Made by a program: the position numbers and the translations under genes
NCBI GenBank assembly: GCA_903835185.1
Contig: CAILLX010000054.1
Coordinates: 1 to 64,000 of the forward strand
Direction: 5' to 3'
DNA: 64,000 nt
Source of the DNA: an uncultured bacterium
Lineage (GTDB): Bacteria > Cyanobacteriota > Vampirovibrionia > Obscuribacterales > Obscuribacteraceae
The notes under the pieces: generated by a model
Database searches by the model: none
What the model saw: only the letters and a program-made list of their open reading frames with translations
What the model was told of the DNA's origin: nothing
Shown: in pieces, positions 9,590 through 17,282 of the stretch
Layout: the number at the start of each line of letters is the position of its first letter
Numbering within the stretch: the first letter of the stretch is position 1

Positions 9590-9775
9590 TTCAACCCGGG
9601 GCATAAACAATGTGTGAAAGATAACTGATGGAGGTTTCCTTTAAAGAGATATCCAGATTAGCAGGACAATTCAAAAAGAATACTCCCATGTAATTGGGAT
9701 CTTCCATATAAATGGCTGAGGCGCAAATTTGCTCTCATCTTGCCAGGCTGGCACAAACAGCCTGGCTTTTATTTT
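9590..9775 (+). ncRNA. candidate structured small RNA (unassigned)
   Basis: The 590-bp gap between divergent genes holds no convincing coding frame but has a run of small hairpins. These are TCCCA/TGGGA around 9686-9701, CCAT/ATGG around 9706-9718, and the palindrome GCAAATTTGC near 9723-9732. The run ends in a textbook intrinsic terminator on the plus strand. A terminator with no gene before it suggests a short transcript. The 5' end is unclear; TTGACT at 9537-9542 and TTGCAA at 9558-9563 are possible -35 boxes but lack good -10 partners. It does not show 6S, tmRNA, RNase P or SRP RNA signatures. The boundary given is a guess. Confidence 0.35.
9742..9775 (+). terminator. strong intrinsic terminator
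   Basis: A perfect 9-bp stem GCCAGGCTG/CAGCCTGGC (9742-9750 with 9758-9766) has a 7-nt loop and is followed by TTTTATTTT. It points on the plus strand, away from the minus-strand membrane gene, and lies about 180 bp before the superoxide dismutase gene, so it must end a transcript made within this gap or read-through from the left. Confidence 0.8.
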
Positions 9776-9889
9776 GTCCACCGCAGCAGACAGTGGCACC
9801 ATACTTGGTGCAGTTGATCCGCTCACAACTGCTAATCGGTATAGCAAGCGGCGTCTTTTAATCTGTCTGTCTGCTTCTTGAGAATTATT

Positions 9890-9917
9890 TTGTGCTATTA
9901 ATGGCCGCTCATAATAA
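9890..9917 (+). promoter_or_regulatory. possible promoter of the superoxide dismutase gene
   Basis: TTGTGC (9890-9895) and TAATAA (9912-9917) are separated by 16 bp and would start transcription near 9925, leaving a leader of about 34 nt with an AGGAG Shine-Dalgarno 7 nt before the ATG. Confidence 0.35.
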
Positions 9918-9958
9918 AGACAATCACTTACTACATCTAACAGGACAGGAGAAAGTTA

Positions 9959-10573
9959 ATGCTGCAAACCAAGATTCAATTTAAGCCTTACGTAGAGAAG
10001 GATTTCAAACATTTGCAAGGACTTAACGGTATCTCTGACAAGACAGTAGAAATACATCTCGCCCTTTACTCAGGTTATGTCAAGAATACAAATATACTCA
10101 ACGAACGAGTAATTGAACTTACCGAGTCAGGCAAAGCAGGCTCTCCAGAGTACTGCGAACTAAAGCGTCGCTACGGCTTTGAATACAACGGAATGAGGCT
10201 TCATGAGTATTATTTCGACAATCTAAAGCCCTGTGGCAGCTCTGAAATCAAAGAGTCCAGCCAGCTAGGACAGAAGATAATAGAGACATACTCCAGCCTG
10301 GACATCTGGAGAAATGATTTCTCTAAAGTAGGCGCCATGCGCGGCGTCGGCTGGGCAGTGCTGTTCCAAGATCCAATCACTGGAGTGCTCTCCAATCACT
10401 GGATCACATTGCATGAGGAAGGAAATATAGCCGGCTTCACCCCGATTTTAGTAATGGATGTGTGGGAGCATGCCTGGCTGCTCGATTACAAACCAGCCGA
10501 CCGTCCTAAATACATTGAATCTTTCTTGAGCAATGTTGATTGGCTAACTGTTGAAAAACGCCTGCAGAAATAA
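9959..10573 (+). CDS. sodB: Fe/Mn superoxide dismutase
   Basis: A cytoplasmic antioxidant enzyme that dismutes superoxide to oxygen and hydrogen peroxide. The 204-residue length is typical. The four metal ligands are visible: H33 in the first helix, H82 in RLHEYYFDN, and D167 and H171 in the DVWEHAW signature. GVGWAVL (129-135) matches the usual G-S-G-W-x-x-L region. Iron versus manganese preference cannot be decided from sequence alone. AGGAG stands 7 nt before the ATG. It appears monocistronic or followed by the PATAN-like gene about 85 bp on. The presence of SOD indicates at least occasional oxygen exposure in an organism that also encodes fermentative AdhE. Confidence 0.92.
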   Translation: MLQTKIQFKPYVEKDFKHLQGLNGISDKTVEIHLALYSGYVKNTNILNERVIELTESGKAGSPEYCELKRRYGFEYNGMRLHEYYFDNLKPCGSSEIKESSQLGQKIIETYSSLDIWRNDFSKVGAMRGVGWAVLFQDPITGVLSNHWITLHEEGNIAGFTPILVMDVWEHAWLLDYKPADRPKYIESFLSNVDWLTVEKRLQK

Positions 10574-10660
10574 GTAAAACGTTAGTGGCTGACATACATG
10601 CAACATTGCCTTGGTGGAAGCGTCTCATCAACAACCAGCGCCTTTGAGCAGCGCAAAGTT

Positions 10661-11383
10661 ATGGAACTCACTTTAGAAGGACAGATAACTGAGGCTAGCT
10701 CTATGGCTCAGCTTCTCCAAACTGTTGAAGCACAGTCAAGCAAACCTTTCGCTATTCTGCGCCTCACCTGCCCGGCTCAAAATCTTAGCGGACGGGTCGC
10801 TCTGAGCAAAGGCAGATTCATTATTGGTGCACAGCTAACTCAAACGCAGGTAGATGGCTATGCTGCCCTGAGCAAGCTCCTCTCTATCAAGGAAGGAAGT
10901 TATGTTTTCCTAGAAACAGACAGTAAAGAAGATGCTGCTCTCGGCAAACCGCTTCATATAAGAGTCAGCACATTGATAGAATGCTGGCCTGAGATTCCTC
11001 AACAGTCAACAGATCTCTTCGATGAAGAATCACTTCTAGATGAACTGTTTGCCACCCAGGAATCAATACCGCTTGACATAAACAAGAGCTTTGCTTGCCC
11101 TCCACAGACACCACTTCATGGCGCTGATCAAACAGATATTAAGCCAGACTGGCAGCTGTTCTCATCTTTTATGCAGGAAGACAATCCGCCAGTCACTGTC
11201 GTCCAGCCTATATTGCCCGCAGGCAACAGGCGACTTGGAAAGACAACCTTAGACAGAATGAAAGCAGTAAAGTTGACCAACTCACCTCTAGCTGGCAGAG
11301 CTTTGATTCTGGTCTTTATTCTACTGGCAGCCTTCATCGCCTTTTTAATATGCCTGTCCTATCACATGCATAACCTGCCTTAA
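10661..11383 (+). CDS. PATAN/DUF4388-like protein with C-terminal membrane anchor
   Basis: The N-terminal part (MELTLEGQITEAS...) has the pattern of DUF4388/PATAN domains: an initial L-x-G, a helix with LLQ, a small-molecule or protein-binding strand (FAILRLT), then GRVALSKGRFIIGAQ. These domains occur in cyanobacterial response regulators and gliding/twitching control proteins. A disordered middle (about 120-215) leads to one transmembrane helix (about 217-240) close to the C terminus, so the domain would face the cytoplasm from an inner-membrane anchor. I chose the ATG at 10661 because the domain begins there; an in-frame ATG at 10598 adds 21 unconserved-looking residues. Neither has a good Shine-Dalgarno. 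Confidence 0.55.
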   Translation: MELTLEGQITEASSMAQLLQTVEAQSSKPFAILRLTCPAQNLSGRVALSKGRFIIGAQLTQTQVDGYAALSKLLSIKEGSYVFLETDSKEDAALGKPLHIRVSTLIECWPEIPQQSTDLFDEESLLDELFATQESIPLDINKSFACPPQTPLHGADQTDIKPDWQLFSSFMQEDNPPVTVVQPILPAGNRRLGKTTLDRMKAVKLTNSPLAGRALILVFILLAAFIAFLICLSYHMHNLP

Positions 11384-11439
11384 GCTACTGAGAGAAGCTC
11401 AGTTTAAGATAGAGCGTTTAAGTACCCTTATCATATTAG

Positions 11440-12159
11440 ATGCATCCTGCGAGAAAAATTGTGGTGAATCAAAGTCTAAGAGCTGGCAAACCACTGATAA
11501 TTGCCATAGATGGTCCGGCTGGAGCCGGAAAGTCAACAGTTGCCAGAAAGGTCGCCCAAGAGCTTGGATATCTGTATATCGACACTGGCGCCATGTATCG
11601 GGCAGCCGCCTGGCTTATTTTGCAAAAGAATATCGACCCGAACGACCAGACGACTGTAGCTGCGCTTATCTCGACAGCCAAGATAGAACTTAGGCAGGCG
11701 AAAGATATCGACGGACCAATCAGTGTCCTGATCAATGGACATGAAGTCACTGCAGCAATACGCAAGCAGGCTGTGACCCATCTTGTTTCACCTCTGGCAA
11801 CTCAGCCGGCAGTTCGCCAGTATATGGTGAAACAGCAGCAACAGATGGCTGCTTCCGGTGGAGTTGTTATGGACGGGCGAGATATAGGCACAGTTGTCCT
11901 GCCTGAAGCCGACCTGAAGATTTTTCTTACTGCCACCCCGGAAGTGCGGGCCAAACGACGCTGGCACGATCTTGCCAACCAGGGAGAGCAAGCCGATATA
12001 AACATTCTCATTACCGAGATAAGACAAAGAGATGAGCGCGATTCAACAAGAGCTGTAGGACCGTTAAAACTGGCAGATGATGCTATTACTATCGATACTG
12101 ACAGCTCAACTATCGACTCTGTGGTAGCCACAATCATCAACTACTGCCAGCAAGTCTAA
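11440..12159 (+). CDS. cmk: cytidylate kinase
   Basis: Cmk phosphorylates CMP and dCMP with ATP, feeding CTP and dCTP synthesis in the cytoplasm. The P-loop IDGPAGAGKST (about 23-33) and the CMP-binding IDTGAMYRAA are diagnostic. MDGRDIGTVVLPEAD and FLTATPEVRAKRRW are the expected nucleotide-binding and lid regions, and IRQRDERDSTR is the conserved lid/Arg segment. At 239 residues it is a normal length with a short extension at the N terminus. ATG at 11440 is accepted; a GTG at 11461 is possible. It ends 7 bp from the convergent helicase gene. Confidence 0.95.
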   Translation: MHPARKIVVNQSLRAGKPLIIAIDGPAGAGKSTVARKVAQELGYLYIDTGAMYRAAAWLILQKNIDPNDQTTVAALISTAKIELRQAKDIDGPISVLINGHEVTAAIRKQAVTHLVSPLATQPAVRQYMVKQQQQMAASGGVVMDGRDIGTVVLPEADLKIFLTATPEVRAKRRWHDLANQGEQADINILITEIRQRDERDSTRAVGPLKLADDAITIDTDSSTIDSVVATIINYCQQV

Positions 12160-12166
12160 CTCATCG

Positions 12167-14503
12167 TCAGATATCTTCCCTTACTTCATCACGATAAAGC
12201 AACCGCTCAGCTTGCGCACACAAAGTAGACAGCGCAAGCGGCACTCCGGGAGCACGCATAAACTGACGGCAGAGATCAACTGTTCGCCGCAAGGAGCGCA
12301 CTATATCACCTTCATCATAGATGGTGGCGTTACGTATATCATCCCAGCTGGCACCTTCAGCCCACATCTGTGTCAGTCCAGCTACAGCTCCACTGAATTC
12401 AACCGGCAGCTCGACATCAAAGTCACGCTGCATGCGCCAGATTTTGCGACCAACTTTATTGACTTCGTCAAGCACCAGGGCAACTGCCGGGCTGACACAA
12501 GCCCTCACTGCTTCAGCAACACGCCCTTCTTCAGAGACTATGGCAGTCATCACTGCTGCAAATTCAGTTGGCTTGAGATCATAAAGCCACGGGGACAACG
12601 CCACTTCACACAAGAAGAGCTCATTTGTGCCGCGAATAGCTGCAGCAGTATGACCGAGAGCAGAAGGGGTCGACCCTTGCAGATAACCTTCCAACCTTAA
12701 TATATTGGCCAGAGCTTCAAATGTGCGCCAGTAACGTGTCATTTCCTTCTCTAAACGCTTAGAAAGATCACGATTCCTGCTCTCTTGCTGCTTGATTCTC
12801 TCTGTCTGCTTGCTGCAAGGCTTTTGCACAGGACAGCCATGACACGGCATGGAATAAGCCATATCAAGTGCCGACTTCATCTGCGCCCGCAAATTATTGA
12901 CCGCCTCGACAGCAACCGGATCGCCAGCGCTCTCTTTGCCGCCGGCACGCAAACCTTTCTCCATCTGTTTGAGCTGTTTATTCTGAGCGTGCACTGCTGC
13001 CAGACGCCGCGTATATTGATTAAGATCGCCAATTTCACCTGGACACAAGGGTTGCGTAAGTTTCTTGATGTTTTGCTCGTACAAGCTCTGTTCAATAAAA
13101 AGAGGCTCAAGGCACCGGCTTAAGACAAACTGGCCAAAACTCCGTTCAATCAAGTCGCGTGCATCGTCTTCACTGTGCCTCTGCAAAAGGTTCAGCACCA
13201 TGCCATATGAAGGAGTAAACTGGCTGCGCAACGGATCTGCCGGAGCTGTTGCCAGCTTAGCTCCATCTTCAACAGACTCAAAAGGATGATTGAGAACAAC
13301 TACATGCCCAATCTCATCCATACCGCGCCGGCCCGCTCGGCCAGACATCTGTAAGAATTCACTGGCAGTTAAATAGCGATGCCCTTCATCCCCTCTCTTT
13401 GTCAGCGAGCTTATCACAGTAGTGCGCGCCGGCATATTTATTCCTGCAGCCAGAGTCTCAGTAGCAAAGACTACTTTTAAGAGCCCTTTTTGAAACAGCT
13501 TTTCTACCATCGCCTTCCAACTGGGAAGCATACCGGCATGGTGTACCGACATACCTTCATACAGGCAAGGTAGATAAGGATGATTAGCCAGGTTTGGATT
13601 ATCGGCAACAAACAGCTGAATCATCTTACGCAGCTCGCTCTCTTCGTCAGAATTAAGAAGAGGGATACCTCTGGCTCTCTGCATAGCTTCTTCACAGCCG
13701 CGTCTTGAGAAGAGAAAATATATGGCCGGCAGCATATTGCGGCTGGAAAGAACTGTTAACACATCACCTGCAGCAGGTGACAGAGCTGTGACAAGACGTC
13801 GCCGTCTGTTGCCGCCGCCACGCTTTACCACACCAAAACGGCTCTTCAGCTGAGTATTAACACCACGTCCAGGGCTCAATAAAGGATAAATTCGCCTGTC
13901 ACCAAAATAATGGAAGCGAAGCGGCACAGGTCGGTATGTGGACAAGACCAGTGCAGTCGGTCCATGAGTTTCATCAATCCAGGCTGTTAGCTCTTCAGCA
14001 TTTGCTATGGTTGCTGACAGAGCTATCAATTGAATATCTTTGGGTGCATAAATAATAGACTCTTCCCAGACAGTGCCTCGTTCAGAGTCATTCATATAAT
14101 GACACTCATCTAAGATTACATAAGCAACATCGCGCAGATTCTTGCTGACATCACCAAGAATCGTTCCATAAAGCATGTTGCGAAACACTTCAGTGGTCAT
14201 GACAACTACACAAGCATCCCTGTTAATGGAGATATCACCAGTCAAAAGACCGACTTTCCCCTCTCCATAACGGCGTTTAAAGTCATTGAACTTCTGATTA
14301 GAGAGAGCTTTCAGTGGTGTAGTGTAATAGCAGCGTTTATTAGATCTGGCTGCACATTCAACTGCATATTCGGCTATGACAGTCTTTCCGGCACCGGTAG
14401 GCGCACAGACAACTACACTTCTACCTTCTTCCAGGTGGCGAATCGCCTCTAGTTGAAAATCATCTAGCTTAAAGTTGAAAAAATCTTCGACTTCTACTTG
14501 CAA
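12167..14503 (-). CDS. Ski2/Mtr4-type DEAD/DEAH RNA helicase with DSHCT domain
   Basis: A 778-residue superfamily 2 helicase. Motif I is APTGAGKT (about 35), motif II DECH (about 133), motif III SATIAN, motif IV/V VVFATETLAAGINMP and motif VI QMSGRAGRRG. The C-terminal part is the helical DSHCT region found in Ski2, Mtr4 and their bacterial homologues (FAAVMTAIVSEEGR). A Cys cluster CHGCPVQKPC (about 555-565) occupies the place of the C-H-x-C-P motif of bacterial relatives and may bind metal. Cyanobacteria and plastids use such proteins in RNA processing and ribosome biogenesis; a similar role is inferred. The start is TTG without a strong Shine-Dalgarno. Convergent with cmk. Confidence 0.88.
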   Translation of the reverse strand: MQVEVEDFFNFKLDDFQLEAIRHLEEGRSVVVCAPTGAGKTVIAEYAVECAARSNKRCYYTTPLKALSNQKFNDFKRRYGEGKVGLLTGDISINRDACVVVMTTEVFRNMLYGTILGDVSKNLRDVAYVILDECHYMNDSERGTVWEESIIYAPKDIQLIALSATIANAEELTAWIDETHGPTALVLSTYRPVPLRFHYFGDRRIYPLLSPGRGVNTQLKSRFGVVKRGGGNRRRRLVTALSPAAGDVLTVLSSRNMLPAIYFLFSRRGCEEAMQRARGIPLLNSDEESELRKMIQLFVADNPNLANHPYLPCLYEGMSVHHAGMLPSWKAMVEKLFQKGLLKVVFATETLAAGINMPARTTVISSLTKRGDEGHRYLTASEFLQMSGRAGRRGMDEIGHVVVLNHPFESVEDGAKLATAPADPLRSQFTPSYGMVLNLLQRHSEDDARDLIERSFGQFVLSRCLEPLFIEQSLYEQNIKKLTQPLCPGEIGDLNQYTRRLAAVHAQNKQLKQMEKGLRAGGKESAGDPVAVEAVNNLRAQMKSALDMAYSMPCHGCPVQKPCSKQTERIKQQESRNRDLSKRLEKEMTRYWRTFEALANILRLEGYLQGSTPSALGHTAAAIRGTNELFLCEVALSPWLYDLKPTEFAAVMTAIVSEEGRVAEAVRACVSPAVALVLDEVNKVGRKIWRMQRDFDVELPVEFSGAVAGLTQMWAEGASWDDIRNATIYDEGDIVRSLRRTVDLCRQFMRAPGVPLALSTLCAQAERLLYRDEVREDI

Positions 14504-14593
14504 GGTGCGCCGTGTTTATCTCAAGTTGCCTGTGCCTACAACCCCAATAATATCAGGAGTCGAGAAACCGACAGCACCTTGGCGCTGAGGGAT

Positions 14594-14599
14594 TATAAT
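14594..14599 (+). promoter_or_regulatory. -10 box of the tRNA-Pro gene
   Basis: A perfect TATAAT sits 12 bp before the tRNA 5' end. No clear -35 is found 17 bp upstream. Confidence 0.55.
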
Positions 14600-14611
14600 A
14601 AGTGAGGTCGT

Positions 14612-14686
14612 CGGGACGTGGCGCAGGGGTAGCGCGCACCTTTGGGGTGGGTGAGGCCGGAGGTTCGAATCCTCTCGTCCCGACCA
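14612..14686 (+). tRNA. tRNA-Pro (GGG anticodon), CCA encoded
   Basis: The 75-nt cloverleaf folds by eye. The acceptor stem is CGGGACG/CGTCCCG, the D stem GCGC/GCGC with loop AGGGGTA, and the anticodon stem CACCT/GGGTG with loop TTGGGGT, giving anticodon GGG. The T arm is GGAGG-TTCGAAT-CCTCT, with discriminator A and a genomically encoded CCA. It decodes CCC and CCU proline codons. It is a single gene between the divergent helicase and a terminator. Confidence 0.96.
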
Positions 14687-14699
14687 ATAACAGGAAGCC

Positions 14700-14732
14700 A
14701 GCCAGACTGCCAAATCAGTCTGGCTTTGTCTT
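14700..14732 (+). terminator. intrinsic terminator of tRNA-Pro
   Basis: A perfect 10-bp stem AGCCAGACTG/CAGTCTGGCT (14700-14709 with 14716-14725), loop of 6, followed by TTGTCTT. It begins 14 nt after the tRNA CCA end. Confidence 0.8.
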
Positions 14733-14830
14733 AACAGAAGCAGTTCAAGGCAGCAACATGCACAGCTGTATATTGCTGCCAGAGCACAAAATACTAGTCA
14801 GCAGGCTGAGTCTCTCCAATCTGCTTAAAT

Positions 14831-15088
14831 CTACCTAACTGCCACGTGAGCACAGCGTCGCTTGAATAAGCTTGGCTCGTGGCGATGATGGCCAACCTGC
14901 TCGCGATGCCCGGCGCCGCTGCGCTGGGAGCCGCCCACTTGCGGATAAAAAGTTACGTCTATAGACGGGATGTCGTGGAACCAGGGGCTCAGATGAACAA
15001 ACTCACGCAGTTTCAGCTTTAAGATTGCCTTTAAATGATCGTCAAGATGTTCTAAAGAGATGCTTAGCTCCCTAGGGCTTCCAATCAT
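14831..15088 (-). CDS. small hypothetical protein downstream of pilT
   Basis: An 85-residue reading frame with ATG at 15088 preceded by GAGGTG at good spacing. The N-terminal 50 residues look like a real folded protein, with amphipathic helix ISLEHLDDHLKAILKLKLREF followed by DIPSIDVTFYPQ written here in parts. The last 35 residues are Arg/His-rich and low in hydrophobic residues. No family recognised. It follows pilT on the same strand after about 150 bp and could be the last gene of a sigF-pilT transcript. Confidence 0.4.
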   Translation of the reverse strand: MIGSPRELSISLEHLDDHLKAILKLKLREFVHLSPWFHDIPSIDVTFYPQVGGSQRSGAGHREQVGHHRHEPSLFKRRCAHVAVR

Positions 15089-15240
15089 CGCCACCTCACA
15101 AGTAACCTAAAAGACTCAGCTTGTTACCCTCAGGACTGCCATATTTGATCAGAGCGTCCCAAAGCTGAGAATCTTACCAGGGCTCAATTGAGAATCGACT
15201 ACTGACAACTGCCGGCCGGTCAGGTTTAATATATCTGCCG

Positions 15241-16332
15241 CTAGACAATTGTAGCTCCGCGCAATATACGCTCCATCTCAGAGGGATTAAGAGCAGAATT
15301 TCTGGCTGTTTCAGCATCGATAAAACCTTGACGATAAGCGTTATAGATAGCCTGATCCATCGTCTGCATGCCGTCAAAGGAGCCGTTCTTAATATACTCA
15401 TAAAGAGGATCCACCTCTCCTCGCAAGATTGCCTCTTGTACTGTCAGAGTATTGACCATAATCTCGTGTACAGCCATGCGCCCACCTTCCAGCAACGGAA
15501 TCAGCTGTTGAGCTATTACCGCCTTAAGAGCATAAGCAAGCTGCAGCCTGACCACGTCTTGCTCAGCAGGGCTGAACATGCCCAGAATGCGTTGAATTGT
15601 TTTAGGTGCCGATGCTGTATGCAAAGTGGAGAGCACCAGCAAGCCTGTTTCAGCAGCTTTTAATGCCCACTGAACTGTCTCGACATCGCGCATTTCACCA
15701 ATTAAGAGCACATTAGGATCGGCGCGCAAAGCTGATCTAACAGCGCTGCCAAAACTCTTGGTGTGATAACCTATCTCTCGCTGTGTCACTATCGATTTTT
15801 TCGGGCGAAAGACAAACTCAATTGGATCTTCCATCGTGTAAATGTGAAAAGCTTCCCGGCTGTTAATAGCATCAACCATGGCAGCCAGCGTTGTCGACTT
15901 GCCAGCTCCGGTCACTCCAGTCACTATAATGAGACCTGAGCGCATCTGAGTTAACTGTTCAACTACATCAGGCACGCCAAGCTGATCTAGAGCCGGCACC
16001 TCAAGCGGAACAATACGCATGCAGGCACCGACCGAATCTATGTCAGTGTGCAGATTAACCCTTACCCTTGTCTTGCCCTGAAAATAAAGAGCCAGATCCA
16101 GTTCGTGATTTTCGTCAAAGAACTGCTGCTGACGCCTGTTGAGCAAGCCGACCAACATGCTGCGTAAAGTGTCAGGATCAAATACAGGCAGACCGGGGAC
16201 ATAACGAATCTTGCCATCAATACGCAAGACTGGAGACATATTAGCCTTAAAATGAATGTCAGAAGCCTTATATTCAATGGCTAGGCTAATCATGTCCTCA
16301 ATTGAGGCTGGTAACTCTCTTTGGGTTGTCAT
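15241..16332 (-). CDS. pilT: type IV pilus retraction ATPase PilT
   Basis: A hexameric secretion-superfamily ATPase that powers type IV pilus disassembly and twitching. Length (363 residues) is normal. An N-terminal PAS-like domain (SDIHFKANMSPVLRIDG) is followed by the RecA core. Core motifs are Walker A GVTGAGKST (about 136-144), Asp box with YTMEDPIEF, Walker B VLLIGEMRD (about 210), and His box STLHTASAPKTIQRI. The C-terminal part contains SFDGMQTMDQAI, as in PilT rather than PilB. The ATG lies 6 bp after the sigma-factor stop, so the two genes are almost certainly co-transcribed and perhaps translationally coupled. No other pilus gene is in the window. Confidence 0.95.
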   Translation of the reverse strand: MTTQRELPASIEDMISLAIEYKASDIHFKANMSPVLRIDGKIRYVPGLPVFDPDTLRSMLVGLLNRRQQQFFDENHELDLALYFQGKTRVRVNLHTDIDSVGACMRIVPLEVPALDQLGVPDVVEQLTQMRSGLIIVTGVTGAGKSTTLAAMVDAINSREAFHIYTMEDPIEFVFRPKKSIVTQREIGYHTKSFGSAVRSALRADPNVLLIGEMRDVETVQWALKAAETGLLVLSTLHTASAPKTIQRILGMFSPAEQDVVRLQLAYALKAVIAQQLIPLLEGGRMAVHEIMVNTLTVQEAILRGEVDPLYEYIKNGSFDGMQTMDQAIYNAYRQGFIDAETARNSALNPSEMERILRGATIV

Positions 16333-16338
16333 AGCTCT

Positions 16339-17088
16339 TTATAATATCTCAGCAGATAAGAGATCCTTGAGTTTCTTAAGAGCGCTATGTAACGCCCTCG
16401 AGACTCTCATCTCTGATATGCCCATTTGTCTGGCAGTCTCCTTTTGTGTCAGATCATAAAAGAAGACAAACTCGACTATTTTTCTGGTTTTATCGCCTAA
16501 TGTTCTCACCGCTTGCATTATGAACTCCCTGTCTTCGACAGCAAGAACAAAATCTTGATACTTGCGATCAGGGACCATCTCGGAGAGTACCCTGGTGTCT
16601 TGGCGCTCGTCCTCACCATCTGCTGTATCGAACGATTCATAACGGAAACAAGCATCGTAAGACTGCTGCGCCGCCAGAATTTCACGCACAGCAAAACCTG
16701 ATTGTTGTGCAAGTTCAGATACTGTAGGAGTACGCCCCAACTTCTTGGTCAAAGCCTCCTCAATTGCAGATAGCTGAGTACTCATCTCACTATAGCGACG
16801 CGGTACATGCACGAGAGATGAGTGATCTCTTAGATAATGTCTAATCTCACCTTTTATATAACAGGCAGCAACAGTCTTAAAACTGGCAGCCCGAGAACGG
16901 GTCGGGTCGTAATACTGAATTGCTTTGAGCAAGCCGACTGACCCTACCTGGACAAGATCATCTAGACAATCAGGACGCAGCCTGGCGTAACGCCGGGCAA
17001 TCTGTTGCACCAGAATCATATGCTGTCTGATACGCTCATCTGCCTGGACAGAAGCTATATGACTTCGGTCCAGTTTCTCAATAGCCAA
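16339..17088 (-). CDS. sigF: SigF/SigB-type alternative RNA polymerase sigma factor
   Basis: A 249-residue group 3 sigma-70 factor. Region 2 is seen as LVQQIARRYARLRPDCLDDLVQVGSVGLLKAI (written in two parts: LVQQIARRYA, DDLVQVGSVGLLKAI) and FKTVAACYIKGEIRHYLRD. Region 3 begins at VHVPRR and LGRTPTVSELAQQSG. Region 4 carries the helix-turn-helix LTQKETARQMGISEMRVSRALHSALKKL (parts: LTQKETARQMG, ISEMRVSRAL). The start is TTG with GGGAGG 5 nt upstream. Its direct linkage to pilT fits the known requirement of SigF for pili and motility in Synechocystis (established for cyanobacteria, inferred here). No anti-sigma gene is adjacent. Confidence 0.92.
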   Translation of the reverse strand: MAIEKLDRSHIASVQADERIRQHMILVQQIARRYARLRPDCLDDLVQVGSVGLLKAIQYYDPTRSRAASFKTVAACYIKGEIRHYLRDHSSLVHVPRRYSEMSTQLSAIEEALTKKLGRTPTVSELAQQSGFAVREILAAQQSYDACFRYESFDTADGEDERQDTRVLSEMVPDRKYQDFVLAVEDREFIMQAVRTLGDKTRKIVEFVFFYDLTQKETARQMGISEMRVSRALHSALKKLKDLLSAEIL

Positions 17089-17282
17089 AATGTCCTCCCT
17101 TTGTCACTCCTTCTCACGCACCATTAGAAAAGTTCCCTCTTCCAGGACTACTTAAACTGTTAGCTGGCTCTCTATCAATGAATCAACCTCTGCATATACC
17201 CCGGAAAACAGCTAAAATTGAAGGCGATTCCACTTCTCGGTCGTTTGGCAGGCAGAGATTATTTATTGGTTAACAAACGGAT

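Noticed and set aside
9590-9775. 6S RNA, tmRNA, RNase P RNA or SRP RNA
   Set aside because: None of their conserved cores (6S open bubble with closing terminal helix, tmRNA tag ORF, RNase P GAGGAAAGTC, SRP GGAAGCAGCC) is present.
14516-14713. 65-codon minus-strand frame with GREDSNLRPHPP
   Set aside because: This is the well-known false protein produced by translating the antisense of a tRNA gene; the tRNA-Pro at 14612-14686 explains it.
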